This document shows, piece by piece, positions 53,985 to 64,000 of a stretch of DNA of 64,000 bases (positions are counted from its first letter, which is position 1; each line of letters begins with the position of its first letter). Origin of the DNA: an uncultured Ectothiorhodospiraceae bacterium (GTDB lineage: Bacteria > Pseudomonadota > Gammaproteobacteria > UBA9214); contig CAMYMI010000005.1 in NCBI GenBank assembly GCA_947259415.1, positions 62,001 through 126,000 on the forward strand, given 5' to 3'. Below the pieces are notes generated by a model that searched no databases, was not told the origin of the DNA, and was given only the letters and a program-made list of their open reading frames with translations. The position numbers and the translations under genes were made by a program.

Positions 53985-53997
53985 GGTAATTCACCGG

Positions 53998-54019
53998 GCG
54001 GGCTGTTATAACAGCCCGC
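53998..54019. promoter_or_regulatory. 22-bp perfect palindrome, possible operator
   Basis: GCGGGCTGTTATAACAGCCCGC is a perfect dyad 61 bases before the ATG of the permease. Its loop-free symmetry with a TTATAA centre fits a dimeric repressor site better than an RNA hairpin. No regulator gene is next to it. Confidence 0.45.
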
Positions 54020-54080
54020 ACTATCCACGTCATGGTCGGACAGGTGTCTGCGTCGACCTGTTTATATCAGGACAACATTT

Positions 54081-55190
54081 ATGAGTACTGATTTCAGCGC
54101 AAGAACCGAGGGTATCCTGGTTACCCTCGCCGCCTTCGTGATCGTGGTTGCCGGGATGAAGGCCGCTGCACCGTTGCTGGTCCCGTTCCTGCTGGCCGTC
54201 TTCATTGCCATTATCATCGCGCCGCCCTACCAGTGGCTGCAGGATAAGGGGCTGTCCGGGGGTACCGCGCTGGTGGCAGTGATGATTTTTTTAATTGCGC
54301 TACTGCTGTTGACGGGTGCCCTGATCGGTACCTCGCTGGATGACTTTTCCCGCGCACTGCCCGGCTACCAGGTGCGCTTGCGGGAGATCACGGCCGGCCT
54401 GATTCGCTGGATGGCCGAAAAGGGTCTGGTCCTTTCGGTAGACACCGTGACCCAGTACCTGGACCCGGGCAAGGCCATGAAGCTGGTCTCAAGCTTGCTC
54501 AGCAGCATGGGGAATATGTTGACTAACAGCTTTCTGATCCTGATTACGGTGATATTCCTGTTGCTGGAGGCAGCCGGACTGCCAGACAAATGGCGGGCGG
54601 CGTCCCGCAATGCCGAGTCCACACTCGCCCATTTCGGCACGGCCACGCGAAATATCAACCACTACATGGGGATCAAAACCCTGGCCAGCCTTGCCACCGG
54701 GCTTGTGGTGGCCGTCTGGCTGTGGATTATCGGTGTGGATTATCCGTTGCTTTGGGGTCTGCTGGCCTTTCTGTTCAATTTTGTTCCGAACATCGGCTCC
54801 ATTCTGGCGGCGGTACCCGCGGTGTTGCTGGCGCTAATCCAGCTGGGCGTCACCCAGGCGTTGCTGTCGGCGGCAGGCTATGCGGTGGTCAATGTCGTGA
54901 TCGGCAATTTCGTCGAGCCGCGATTTATGGGGCGTGGCCTGGGGCTGTCGACACTGGTGGTGTTCCTTTCCCTGGTGTTCTGGGGCTGGGTGCTGGGCCC
55001 CGTAGGGATGCTGCTCTCGGTGCCGTTGACCATAGCCATCAAGATCGTGCTGGACAGCCGTGAGGATACCCGCTGGATGGCGGTGATGTTGGGGCCAAAG
55101 GTGGCAACTGCCGGCGCGGGCAGCGCAGATGACCTGGAGGCCGTGCTGGAAGACAGCGTACAGGCCGCACAGGACACCGACAACGCCTGA
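54081..55190 (+). CDS. AI-2E family transporter
   Basis: The 369-residue protein is an eight-helix inner-membrane permease of the AI-2E/UPF0118 family (PerM, TqsA, YdiK relatives). Paired helices near residues 12-45 and 58-83 are followed by a helical periplasmic segment, then helices at about 145-165 and 205-320. The family signature PLLWGLLAFLFNFVPNIGSILA sits in the middle and NFVEPRFMGRGLGLSTLVVF follows. Substrates differ between members (quorum signals, ions, organic solutes) and cannot be read from sequence. A polar tail rich in Ala and Asp ends it. Confidence 0.92.
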   Translation: MSTDFSARTEGILVTLAAFVIVVAGMKAAAPLLVPFLLAVFIAIIIAPPYQWLQDKGLSGGTALVAVMIFLIALLLLTGALIGTSLDDFSRALPGYQVRLREITAGLIRWMAEKGLVLSVDTVTQYLDPGKAMKLVSSLLSSMGNMLTNSFLILITVIFLLLEAAGLPDKWRAASRNAESTLAHFGTATRNINHYMGIKTLASLATGLVVAVWLWIIGVDYPLLWGLLAFLFNFVPNIGSILAAVPAVLLALIQLGVTQALLSAAGYAVVNVVIGNFVEPRFMGRGLGLSTLVVFLSLVFWGWVLGPVGMLLSVPLTIAIKIVLDSREDTRWMAVMLGPKVATAGAGSADDLEAVLEDSVQAAQDTDNA

Positions 55191-55210
55191 GTATCGCGAC
55201 ATTGGCAGAC

Positions 55211-55948
55211 TTATTCAGACACCCGGCATGCCAGCAGGGTGACATTGTCGCTGCCGGGGTGGGCGGCACGCTCGGCAGCGACAGCAAGCTCGCCGGCTGC
55301 CTGTTCCAGTAACCTGGCGTCAGCCAGGCCGGCCATATGTGCTTCGGGGGTACTGGCCCAGAGACCGTCGCTGCACAGCAGCAGGAGGTCACCGGACTTG
55401 AGTGCGCACGGTTCCGAGAGCGTGATGCCGGGTGGCCGCTTGTCACCGCCCAGGGAACGGCTGACGTAGTTGCGCAGAGGGTGCCGTTCGCGCCCGGCTT
55501 CTTCCAGTTCGCCACGCTGGATCATTTCCTCGACCAGGGAATGGTCACGCGTGCGTGTCACTACTGTTCCATCACGAATCAGGTACAGGCGGCTGTCACC
55601 CACATGTGCCCAGCAGGCCTGCCGATCCTGGAGCAGGCAGGCCACGGCGGTGGTACGCGGTTCGACGGGAGGATTCTGCTGACGGCCCGCGGTCACGATA
55701 TCGTGGTGGGACTGTTCGATGCTGTAGCGGAGGAACTCCCACGGTTTCGCAAGCGGCACTGCCGCGCCTTTGAACTGCCGGGCCATGCTGTCAATGAACA
55801 CCTGGGCGGCGAGTTCACCGTGCGGGTGTCCGCCCATGCCATCGGCCAGCAACAGCAGTGCGCCGCCCGCCCGCTCTACTGTCAGGCAGCAGTCCTGATT
55901 GGCGGTGCGGTCCCCTTGGCGGCTGACATGTATGATTTCCCGGTGCAT
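55211..55948 (-). CDS. PP2C-family serine/threonine protein phosphatase
   Basis: The 245-residue protein is a metal-dependent phosphatase of the PP2C/Stp1 type. It has GDRTANQDCCLTVERA at the start, LLLADGMGGHPHGELAAQVF with the metal-binding aspartates, WAHVGDSRLYLIRDG, LLLCSDGLW and a final GSDNVTLLACRV. No membrane segment is visible. Such phosphatases often pair with a Hanks-type kinase, but none lies here. It is divergent from yicC and convergent with the permease. Confidence 0.92.
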   Translation of the reverse strand: MHREIIHVSRQGDRTANQDCCLTVERAGGALLLLADGMGGHPHGELAAQVFIDSMARQFKGAAVPLAKPWEFLRYSIEQSHHDIVTAGRQQNPPVEPRTTAVACLLQDRQACWAHVGDSRLYLIRDGTVVTRTRDHSLVEEMIQRGELEEAGRERHPLRNYVSRSLGGDKRPPGITLSEPCALKSGDLLLLCSDGLWASTPEAHMAGLADARLLEQAAGELAVAAERAAHPGSDNVTLLACRVSE

Positions 55949-56042
55949 TGATGTGTTGTCTGCAACAAATACGGTTTATCGGAACATCGATAAGGCTTAC
56001 CATGGCGGTCCCGTTTTTACATAAACAGGAGTCCATGCGCAC

Positions 56043-57604
<1,562 letters not shown>

Positions 57605-57661
57605 TTCAGTTACACTTTCGCGCCCTGCAGAAGCTTACTGCCTGATTTAACGGAGAATCCG

Positions 57662-57967
57662 ATGGCACGCGTCACTGTTGAAGACTGCCTCGACAATGTA
57701 GATAACCGCTTCCAGTTGGTGCTGGTTGCGACCAAGCGGGCACGCCAGCTGGCCAATGGCGTCGAGCCCTTTGTCGCATGGGAAAATGACAAGCCCACGA
57801 TTGTCGCCTTGCGTGAAATCGCCGAGGGCAAGATTGGGCCTTCCATCCTGGATGAACCGGTCAAGCCGGAATTCTCCGTAGAGGAAGAACTGGTTGCTGC
57901 CGAGGAGGGCGCGGCTGAAGCCGCGGCTGCGCCTGCCGACGACAGCGCGCCAGGGGCCACTGAATAA
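57662..57967 (+). CDS. rpoZ: RNA polymerase omega subunit
   Basis: Omega folds around the beta-prime C-terminus and forms part of the ppGpp site. The 101-residue protein begins [20 protein letters not shown] and has [29 protein letters not shown], all conserved. The C-terminal 35 residues are an acidic Ala- and Glu-rich tail. Its position before spoT is the standard gmk-rpoZ-spoT order. Confidence 0.96.
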   Translation: MARVTVEDCLDNVDNRFQLVLVATKRARQLANGVEPFVAWENDKPTIVALREIAEGKIGPSILDEPVKPEFSVEEELVAAEEGAAEAAAAPADDSAPGATE

Positions 57968-58027
57968 ACCCGCCTTTTATTCCTTCCCGTCAGCCCGGTC
58001 GGTTATCAGAGGCCCGGCCTGATAATC

Positions 58028-58045
58028 GCGGGCAAACCTGCCCGC
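58028..58045. terminator. short hairpin in the rpoZ-spoT gap
   Basis: GCGGGCA and TGCCCGC pair perfectly around a 4-base loop, 60 bases beyond the rpoZ stop. No T run follows, so termination would be partial at best. Confidence 0.35.
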
Positions 58046-58181
58046 CGCTGTAGCAAGTCACCGTACGTTCCATGTTGCGGGTGCAACAGCAGCATTATTC
58101 TCCTATGATGCTGTATCTGGCATGACTGGATCGGCCTGTGACCGATATAAAAACGGTGCGTGCCAAACCCGGTGAGCACGT

Positions 58182-60341
58182 ATGGCTACCCAACAGGAAT
58201 CCATCGCAAAAGACAACTCGCGCTTTTTGGTCAGCGACCTATGTCATATGCTGGAAGACTACCTGGAGCCGGAGCAGGTCCAGGAGGTCTATCGGGCCTA
58301 CCTGTTTGGCGCCGAGGCCCATGAAGGCCAGCACCGCCTGTCCGGCGAACCCTATATCTACCACCCTGTTGCGGCGGCGCGCATCCTTGGCGAGCTGCGA
58401 CTCGACCACAAGTCCATCATCGCCGCGATCCTGCACGACGTTATCGAGGATACCAAGACCGCCAAGGAGCAGATAGCCAGGGATTTCGGCAGCGAGGTGG
58501 CTGAGCTGGTCGATGGGGTTAGCAAGCTCACCCAGATGGAATTCGAGAGCCAGGCTGAGGCCCAGGCCGAGAACTTCCGCAAGATGATCCTGGCCATGGT
58601 GCGGGATATCCGCGTCATCCTGGTCAAGCTCGCTGACCGCCTGCATAACATGCGCACCCTGGGTGTCATGCGACCTGACAAACGGCGCCGCATAGCCCGC
58701 GAGACGCTCGACATCTATGCGCCGATCGCCAACCGACTGGGCATCAATACCCTGCGCCTGGAGCTGGAGGACCTGGGCTTCAAGGCCATGTACCCGCTGC
58801 GTTACCGGGTGCTCGAGAGTGCCGTACGTGAGGCCCGTGGCCATCGCAAGGAGCTGCTCAACAAGATCGAGACCTCAATCAAGCGGCGCATGCGGCAGGA
58901 GGAGCTCAGCGGCCGCATCCTCAGTCGTGAAAAGCACCTCTACAGCCTGTACCGCAAGATACGGGACAAGACCCTGTCCTTCGATGATGTCTACGATGTC
59001 TATGCATTTCGCATCATCGTTGACCGGGTAGACACCTGCTACCGGGTACTCGGTGTCATGCATAACCTGTACAAGCCGGTGCCGGGCAAGTTCAAGGATT
59101 ACATTGCCATCCCCAAGGCCAATGGCTACCAGTCGTTGCACACCATCCTCTTTGGACCCTTCGGCGTGCCGATCGAGGTCCAGATCCGCACCGAGGAGAT
59201 GGACAAGGTCGCGGAGTCAGGCGTAGCGGCCCACTGGCTGTACAAGGCGGGTGAGCAGCATATCGACTACACTCACGCGGGCGCCCGCGAGTGGCTGCGT
59301 GAATTGCTGGAAATCCAGAAGCATGCCGGCAATTCACTGGAGTTTCTCGAAAACGTCAAGATTGACCTGTTTCCGGACGCGGTCTACGTATTTACTCCGG
59401 CCGGCGAGATCATGAAGCTGCCACACGGAGCTACCGTGATCGATTTCGCCTACTCCGTACATACCGATGTCGGCAATACCTGTGTTGCAGCCAAGGTCGA
59501 TCGCCAGCTGGTACCGCTGCGCACCCAGCTGCACAGCGGCCAGACAGTGGAAATCGTCACTGCCGAGGGCGCACATCCCAGCCCGGCGTGGCTGAACTTC
59601 GTGGTGTCGGCCAAGGCACGTTCAAACATCCGCCATTACCAAAAGAACATGAAGCGCGAGGAAAGTGTTGAGCTTGGACGCCGAATGCTCGATCGGGCCC
59701 TCGGTGTGTTTAATGCATCGGCCGACAAGATTTCGAAAAAACGTTTGGCCACGCTACTGGTGGAATGCAATCTGGGGGAATTCGAAGACCTGCTCATGCA
59801 GATCGGGCTCGGCCGGCGCCCGGCCGTGCTGGTCGCACGCGCCCTGATTCAGACCGATGACAAGGGCCTGACCACATCCAAGGGCGGAGAGGCTATGCGG
59901 CCGCTGGTGATCAGGGGGACCGAGGGTATGGTGATGCACTTTGCCAAGTGCTGCCGTCCCATCCCGGGTGATCCGGTGGTGGGTATCGTAACCAGTGGCC
60001 GTGGCGTAGTGATCCACAGCGAGACCTGCCGCAACTTTTCCGAACACAGGCACCCTTCGGAGAACTGTCTCGATGTACAGTGGGAGCCCGGTGTCGACGA
60101 GGAATTCCCGGTTGAGCTTGGCGTGGTAGTCGCCGACCGCCGCGGTGTGCTGGCGACGGTCGCCGCCGCGATCAGCGAAGAGGAATCCAATATCGAGAAT
60201 GTAGCCATTGAGGAGCGTGACGGGCTCACCAATACGCTGATCTTCACTGTCTCGGTTCACAACCGCAAGCACCTGGCCAACATCATGCGCAGGATACGCG
60301 GTATCGACTCCGTGATGCGCATCAGTCGCCTGCGCAGTTAG
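58182..60341 (+). CDS. spoT: bifunctional (p)ppGpp synthetase/hydrolase
   Basis: SpoT makes and degrades (p)ppGpp in the stringent response. The 719-residue protein has an HD hydrolase domain with [16 protein letters not shown] and the HD pair in ILHDVIEDT at 85-86. The synthetase domain has [20 protein letters not shown] and [17 protein letters not shown] domain at about 390-450 ([20 protein letters not shown]), a zinc-finger-like segment with [12 protein letters not shown] and a C-terminal ACT domain at about 645-719 complete it. The hydrolase residues look intact. Both activities are expected, though synthesis may be weak as in Escherichia coli SpoT. Confidence 0.96.
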   Translation: MATQQESIAKDNSRFLVSDLCHMLEDYLEPEQVQEVYRAYLFGAEAHEGQHRLSGEPYIYHPVAAARILGELRLDHKSIIAAILHDVIEDTKTAKEQIARDFGSEVAELVDGVSKLTQMEFESQAEAQAENFRKMILAMVRDIRVILVKLADRLHNMRTLGVMRPDKRRRIARETLDIYAPIANRLGINTLRLELEDLGFKAMYPLRYRVLESAVREARGHRKELLNKIETSIKRRMRQEELSGRILSREKHLYSLYRKIRDKTLSFDDVYDVYAFRIIVDRVDTCYRVLGVMHNLYKPVPGKFKDYIAIPKANGYQSLHTILFGPFGVPIEVQIRTEEMDKVAESGVAAHWLYKAGEQHIDYTHAGAREWLRELLEIQKHAGNSLEFLENVKIDLFPDAVYVFTPAGEIMKLPHGATVIDFAYSVHTDVGNTCVAAKVDRQLVPLRTQLHSGQTVEIVTAEGAHPSPAWLNFVVSAKARSNIRHYQKNMKREESVELGRRMLDRALGVFNASADKISKKRLATLLVECNLGEFEDLLMQIGLGRRPAVLVARALIQTDDKGLTTSKGGEAMRPLVIRGTEGMVMHFAKCCRPIPGDPVVGIVTSGRGVVIHSETCRNFSEHRHPSENCLDVQWEPGVDEEFPVELGVVVADRRGVLATVAAAISEEESNIENVAIEERDGLTNTLIFTVSVHNRKHLANIMRRIRGIDSVMRISRLRS

Positions 60342-60414
60342 CTTCACTAGGCCCATTGGCACGATCCCGCGTCGGGATGCACAATCAACTTCTTTGAAAT
60401 TAAAAGGAACCAGT

Positions 60415-60804
60415 ATGGCTCGTACCCCCATTCAGACCGACCAGGCACCGCAGGCTATCGGTACCTATTCCCAAGCCGTGCGCAGCGGAAGCACCGTTTA
60501 CCTCTCGGGCCAGATTCCACTGATCCCGGAGACCATGGAACCGGTCGCCGGCAACATGGAGGCCCAGATCAGGCGGGTATTCGACAATCTCGCTGCGGTT
60601 GCCGCCGCTGCGGGCGGTTCGCTTGCCGATATCGTCAAGCTGAATATCTTCCTGACGGACCTGGGGCACTTTGCACTGGTCAACCAGGTCATGACCGATT
60701 ATTTCCAGGAACCCTACCCGGCACGGGCAGCAGTCGGTGTCGCGGCCCTGCCCCGGGACGCACAGGTGGAAATGGATGCCATCATGGTACTGGGCGGCAG
60801 CTGA
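60415..60804 (+). CDS. ridA: RidA family enamine/imine deaminase
   Basis: RidA hydrolyses reactive 2-aminoacrylate and related imines to keto acids and ammonia. From the ATG at 60415 the protein is 129 residues; AAGGA stands 7 bases upstream, whereas the frame runs back to 60394. The start [29 protein letters not shown], and the end [22 protein letters not shown] with the catalytic arginine are standard. It follows spoT by about 70 bases, as in many gammaproteobacteria. Confidence 0.96.
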   Translation: MARTPIQTDQAPQAIGTYSQAVRSGSTVYLSGQIPLIPETMEPVAGNMEAQIRRVFDNLAAVAAAAGGSLADIVKLNIFLTDLGHFALVNQVMTDYFQEPYPARAAVGVAALPRDAQVEMDAIMVLGGS

Positions 60805-60835
60805 GGAACCTCCAGCAAAAAACGCACAGAATGTT

Positions 60836-61198
60836 CACCGCAGAGACGCAGAGGTCGCAGAGAAAAACCTCTAACCGCAAAGGCGCAAAGGACGCAAAGA
60901 GACATTATTGTTAAAACCCTGTTGTTCCGGCGTGCTTGGGCAAAGGAGTATTGGCTGCCTGTTCAATCAACACATTGTGTTGGGCGCGCCGTGCTTTGCC
61001 ATCAACCTACTGTCTGCCCTTCGTGTACAGGCATGACAATAAGGTTCGGGGTTTTTGAAATAATTATTGCTTTTCTTTGCGTCCTTTGCGCCTTTGCGGT
61101 GAGAATTTTTATATGTTTTTCTCTGCGACCTCTGTGTCTCTCGGCAACTGCATCCTGCGTTGCCCTACCTCCTGCATCCCTGCAGTCGTGCGGTGAAT
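60836..61198. repeat. dispersed GGCGCAAAGGAC-type repeat, locus e (nested inverted repeat)
   Basis: This is the clearest copy. Left arm units lie at 60836-60862 (ACCGCAGAGACGCAGAGGTC) and 60872-60902 (ACCGCAAAGGCGCAAAGGAC). The right arm holds their inverse in mirror order at 61075-61103 (CTTTGCGTCCTTTGCGCC) and 61121-61140 (CTCTGCGACCTCTGTGTC), followed by the rest of the 53-bp module up to 61198. A unique core of about 170 bases lies between. It fills the ridA-recG gap and ends 18 bases before the recG ATG. Confidence 0.85.
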
Positions 61199-61216
61199 AG
61201 CCTTTTTTAGTATTTT

Positions 61217-63328
61217 ATGGACTCACCTGACACAACCACGACCGACGATCTGGATGCGCTTCCCGTTACCGTCCTGAAGGGAGTCGGTCCGCGGATGGCC
61301 GGTCGCCTCGAGCGTCTCGGTATCCGCACGGTTCAGGACGTCCTGTTTCACCTGCCATTGCGTTACGAGGACCGGACCCGTGTTGTGCCCATGGGCGCAC
61401 TCCGGCCCGGTGACCACGCAGTGGTGGAGGGCGAGATTGATCTGGCCGAAGTCCGCTTCGGGCGGCGGCGCTCCCTGCTGGTGCGAATCAGTGACGGAAC
61501 CGGATCCCTGACACTGCGCTTCTTCCACTTCAACGCCGCCCAGCAAGCCGGTTTTATACGCGGTACCGGTATCCGCTGCTACGGCGAGGTCAGGGCGGGC
61601 CCGACAACCGCGGAGATGATTCACCCGGAATACCGTCTGATCGAATCGGGATTCGAGACCCCCGTTGAGGAACACCTGACGCCGGTGTATCCCGCGACCG
61701 AAGGCGTGCACCAGCTGACGCTGCGTTCCATCACTTCGCAGGCCCTGCACTACCTGGATAACGCAGCCAGCGGGCGCCTGCCCGACTGGCTGCCGGCGCA
61801 GCTTATCGCACCCTTCAGGATGACCACGCTGCCGGCTGCCCTGCGCTACGTGCATCGACCCCCACCGCAGGCCTCCATCGAATTGCTGGTCGAAGGCCGG
61901 CATCCCGCCCAGCAACGCCTGGCGTTCGAGGAGTTGCTGGCGCATCACCTGAGCCTGCGCCGGGTCCGGCTGCGCGCACAACACACACGCGCTCCGGTGA
62001 TTGCGGGCGACAACGGACTGGTCGGGGATTTCATTACTTCACTGCCATTTGTCCTGACGGCTGCACAGCAGCGGGTGTTCCGGGAGATCTGCGATGATCT
62101 GGTGCGTCCCCATCCCATGGCGCGACTGGTGCAGGGTGATGTCGGGTCCGGCAAAACCGTGGTGGCCGCCTGCGCCGCCCTGACCGCGGTGGAGGCCGGT
62201 TACCAGGTGGCCCTCATGGCACCGACCGAGTTGCTAGCTGATCAACACTACCGCAGTTTTCTTGGCTGGCTGGAACCGCTGGGCGTCGGGGTGGTCTGGC
62301 ATGGCGGCAAATCCCGGGGCAAGGAACGCGCCGGTGCGCTGCAGGCGATCCGGGACGGTACCGCTGCGGTCGCCGTCGGAACCCACGCCCTGTTCCAGGA
62401 AGAAGTCGAGTTTGAGCGCCTCGGGCTGGTGATTATCGATGAGCAGCACCGTTTCGGGGTGCACCAGCGTCTCGCCCTGCGCGACAAGGGCCGCAGCGGC
62501 GAGCAGCGCCCGCATCAGCTGGTGATGACGGCCACACCCATTCCGCGCACCTTGGCGATGACGGTGTATGCCGACCTGGACACTTCGGTGATCGACGAGC
62601 TGCCTCCGGGGCGACTCCCTGTTAATACCGTGGTTATCAGCCAGGAACGCCGTCCCGAGGTTATGCAGCGGGTGCGCGCGGCCTGTACCGCGGGCCAGCA
62701 GGCCTACTGGGTGTGTACCCTGATAGAGGAGTCCGAGGCCCTCCAGTGCCAGGCGGCAGAAAAGACCGCTGGATTCCTGGCGGAGAGCCTGCCGGATGTA
62801 AGCATCGCCCTGGTGCATGGCCGTTTCAAGCCCGCGGCCAAGGAAGCGGTGATGGCGGCATTCAAGGCCGGGACGGTTGAGTTGCTGGTCGCCACGACCG
62901 TGATCGAGGTCGGAGTCGATGTCCCCAATGCGACCCTGATGATCATCGAGAATCCCGAGCGTCTGGGCCTGGCCCAGCTGCATCAACTGCGCGGCCGGGT
63001 GGGGCGCGGCCGGGACCAAAGCAACTGTGTGCTGCTTTACCAGCCGCCGCTTTCGGAGACGGCGCGCGCGCGCTTGTCCGTGCTGCGGGACAGCAATGAC
63101 GGCTTCGAGATCGCACGCCGGGACATGCAATTGCGAGGCCCCGGTGAGGTGCTGGGTACCCGCCAGACCGGCGAAATGAAGTTCCATATCGCCGACCTGT
63201 TGCGCGACGAGGCCCTGCTGGCTGCAGTGGAAAAGGTGGCGCTGCAGTTGCTGGAGAGCTGTCCGGATCATGTGAGTCCGCTGATCCGCCGCTGGCTTGG
63301 GGACGCGGTGCAGTACGGGGAGGTCTAG
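61217..63328 (+). CDS. recG: ATP-dependent DNA helicase RecG
   Basis: RecG remodels stalled forks and branched DNA. The 703-residue protein has a wedge/OB domain up to about residue 270, with LPVTVLKGVGPRMAGRLERLG at its start. Walker A is GDVGSGKT at 307-314, the DEQH box lies in VIIDEQHRFGVHQR near 405, and motif VI is in QLRGRVGRGRDQSNC. The C-terminal RecG wedge-contact segment has GEVLGTRQTGEMKFHIADLL. The ATG has no clear ribosome binding site and lies just after a dispersed repeat. Confidence 0.96.
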   Translation: MDSPDTTTTDDLDALPVTVLKGVGPRMAGRLERLGIRTVQDVLFHLPLRYEDRTRVVPMGALRPGDHAVVEGEIDLAEVRFGRRRSLLVRISDGTGSLTLRFFHFNAAQQAGFIRGTGIRCYGEVRAGPTTAEMIHPEYRLIESGFETPVEEHLTPVYPATEGVHQLTLRSITSQALHYLDNAASGRLPDWLPAQLIAPFRMTTLPAALRYVHRPPPQASIELLVEGRHPAQQRLAFEELLAHHLSLRRVRLRAQHTRAPVIAGDNGLVGDFITSLPFVLTAAQQRVFREICDDLVRPHPMARLVQGDVGSGKTVVAACAALTAVEAGYQVALMAPTELLADQHYRSFLGWLEPLGVGVVWHGGKSRGKERAGALQAIRDGTAAVAVGTHALFQEEVEFERLGLVIIDEQHRFGVHQRLALRDKGRSGEQRPHQLVMTATPIPRTLAMTVYADLDTSVIDELPPGRLPVNTVVISQERRPEVMQRVRAACTAGQQAYWVCTLIEESEALQCQAAEKTAGFLAESLPDVSIALVHGRFKPAAKEAVMAAFKAGTVELLVATTVIEVGVDVPNATLMIIENPERLGLAQLHQLRGRVGRGRDQSNCVLLYQPPLSETARARLSVLRDSNDGFEIARRDMQLRGPGEVLGTRQTGEMKFHIADLLRDEALLAAVEKVALQLLESCPDHVSPLIRRWLGDAVQYGEV

Positions 63329-63353
63329 CCCGCATTTCTCACCGGGCCAGGGC

Positions 63354-63390
63354 GGGATTATTCAGTCAAATGCAAACATGCGATAATCCC
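63354..63390. terminator. inverted repeat between recG and ubiC
   Basis: GGGATTAT (63354-63361) and ATAATCCC (63383-63390) pair perfectly, and the flanking GGGC and GGCCC extend the stem with one bulge. The loop is 21 bases and no T run follows. Confidence 0.35.
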
Positions 63391-63430
63391 GGCCCGCATC
63401 AAACCTGCACAGAAGCCCCGATAGGACAGC

Positions 63431-64000
63431 ATGGACTCGTTAACCCGGTCGGCCACGCGCTGGAAACCGCATCGCTGTTACCTGCGCCGCCACATCCCGG
63501 CCGATCTCAGCAGCTGGCTGCTGGATCCGGCATCACTGACATTGCGCCTGCAGCAGCTGTGCGGCGGCCAGTTCCGGGTGCGGGTAGTGTCACAGGCCTG
63601 GGGCAGGCCTTACCCGGACGAGGCCCGCTTGCTGGGCATGGACGACAGTGGCCGCGCTATCATTCGTCAGGTGCAGCTGCTGTGTGACCGGCGTCCCTGG
63701 ATCTTTGCGCGCACCGTTATTCCCGCCGTGTCATTGCGGGGTCGCCTGCAGCGCCTCGCGCACCTGGGTACCCGGCCGCTCGGTGCCATGCTGTTTGCCG
63801 ATCCCGGTATGCAGCGCGGGATGGTCGAGCTGGCGCGGATCCTGCCCGGCCAGACACTGTTCGACGCGGCCCTGAGCCATGCAGGCCGGCGACCGCAAGA
63901 AATCTGGGGGCGACGCTCCGTGTTCAGGCTGGCTGACAAACCGCTGCTGGTCAGCGAGGTCTTTCTGCCCGGCTTTCCCGCACGACGCGAAGGCAGGCCA
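63431..64000 (+). CDS. ubiC: chorismate lyase, cut by the window edge
   Basis: UbiC turns chorismate into 4-hydroxybenzoate and pyruvate, the first step of ubiquinone synthesis. The 190 codons up to the edge have no stop. The family pattern is LDPASLTLRLQQLCGGQFRVRVVSQ early, then LCDRRPWIFARTVIP, GTRPLGAMLF, and WGRRSVFRLADKPLLVSEVFLPGF near the end, with the active-site arginine and glutamate in these segments. Most UbiC proteins end soon after this last block, so little is missing. GGACAGC precedes the ATG. It follows recG on the same strand. Confidence 0.93.
   Translation, partial: MDSLTRSATRWKPHRCYLRRHIPADLSSWLLDPASLTLRLQQLCGGQFRVRVVSQAWGRPYPDEARLLGMDDSGRAIIRQVQLLCDRRPWIFARTVIPAVSLRGRLQRLAHLGTRPLGAMLFADPGMQRGMVELARILPGQTLFDAALSHAGRRPQEIWGRRSVFRLADKPLLVSEVFLPGFPARREGRP

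Overview
The window reads as an ordinary chromosome segment of a free-living gammaproteobacterium, most like the Chromatiales, Ectothiorhodospiraceae or Pseudomonas-type lineages. The evidence is gene order: mrcA divergent from pilMNOPQ-aroKB, followed by gltBD and hemE; rph-rdgB-hemW; yicC-gmk-rpoZ-spoT-ridA-recG-ubiC; and priA-argS-SPOR protein. Most of the window is GC-rich and densely coded. No rRNA, tRNA, CRISPR array, transposase or prophage gene was recognised.

Layout. 0-3 kb: the start of a probable spermidine synthase gene on the minus strand, divergent arginine decarboxylase (speA), and a beta-hydroxyacid dehydrogenase. 3.1-7.8 kb: a visibly AT-richer stretch of small unrelated genes (isoprenylcysteine-methyltransferase-like, SRPBCC, coiled coil, DUF302, TfoX-N) mixed with decayed gene remnants (two VOC fragments and a frameshifted fumarylacetoacetase-like gene). 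8-17 kb: a second-type EF-G, YqcC, a DsrE-like protein, QueD, then SPOR-argS-priA. 17-22 kb: a three-gene proton-translocating transhydrogenase operon (pntAA-pntAB-pntB) preceded by a GltD/DsrL-like iron-sulfur flavoprotein. 22-26 kb: an HNH nuclease, a flap exonuclease, a fructosamine-kinase-like protein and hemE. 27-45 kb: glutamate synthase (gltBD), a dNTPase, aroB, aroK, the type IV pilus assembly genes pilMNOPQ, PBP1a and malate dehydrogenase. 45-54 kb: an M48 protease, a secreted nuclease, rpmE, an AAA ATPase, a Rof-like Rho inhibitor, a CPXCG protein, hemW, rdgB and rph. 54-64 kb: an AI-2E-type permease, a PP2C phosphatase, then yicC, gmk, rpoZ, spoT, ridA, recG and the nearly complete ubiC.

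The genes cover central functions: nitrogen assimilation (gltBD) and NADPH supply (pnt), shikimate and ubiquinone precursors (aroKB, ubiC), tetrapyrrole synthesis (hemE, hemW), twitching pili, envelope synthesis, stringent response and replication restart.

The least ordinary content is non-coding. Two families of dispersed structured repeats fill intergenic spaces. One (at 26.5 and 52.0 kb) has hairpins whose arms differ in sequence between the two copies yet stay perfectly complementary. The other (at 14.0, 23.9, 25.1, 33.6 and 60.8 kb) is built from units of the type ACCGCAAAGGCGCAAAGGAC arranged as nested inverted repeats. A 51-bp perfect palindrome between pilQ and aroK, a terminator embedded in a nuclease coding start, and clustered DnaA boxes are also worth attention. 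All functional names rest on reading the protein sequences by eye; no database search was run.
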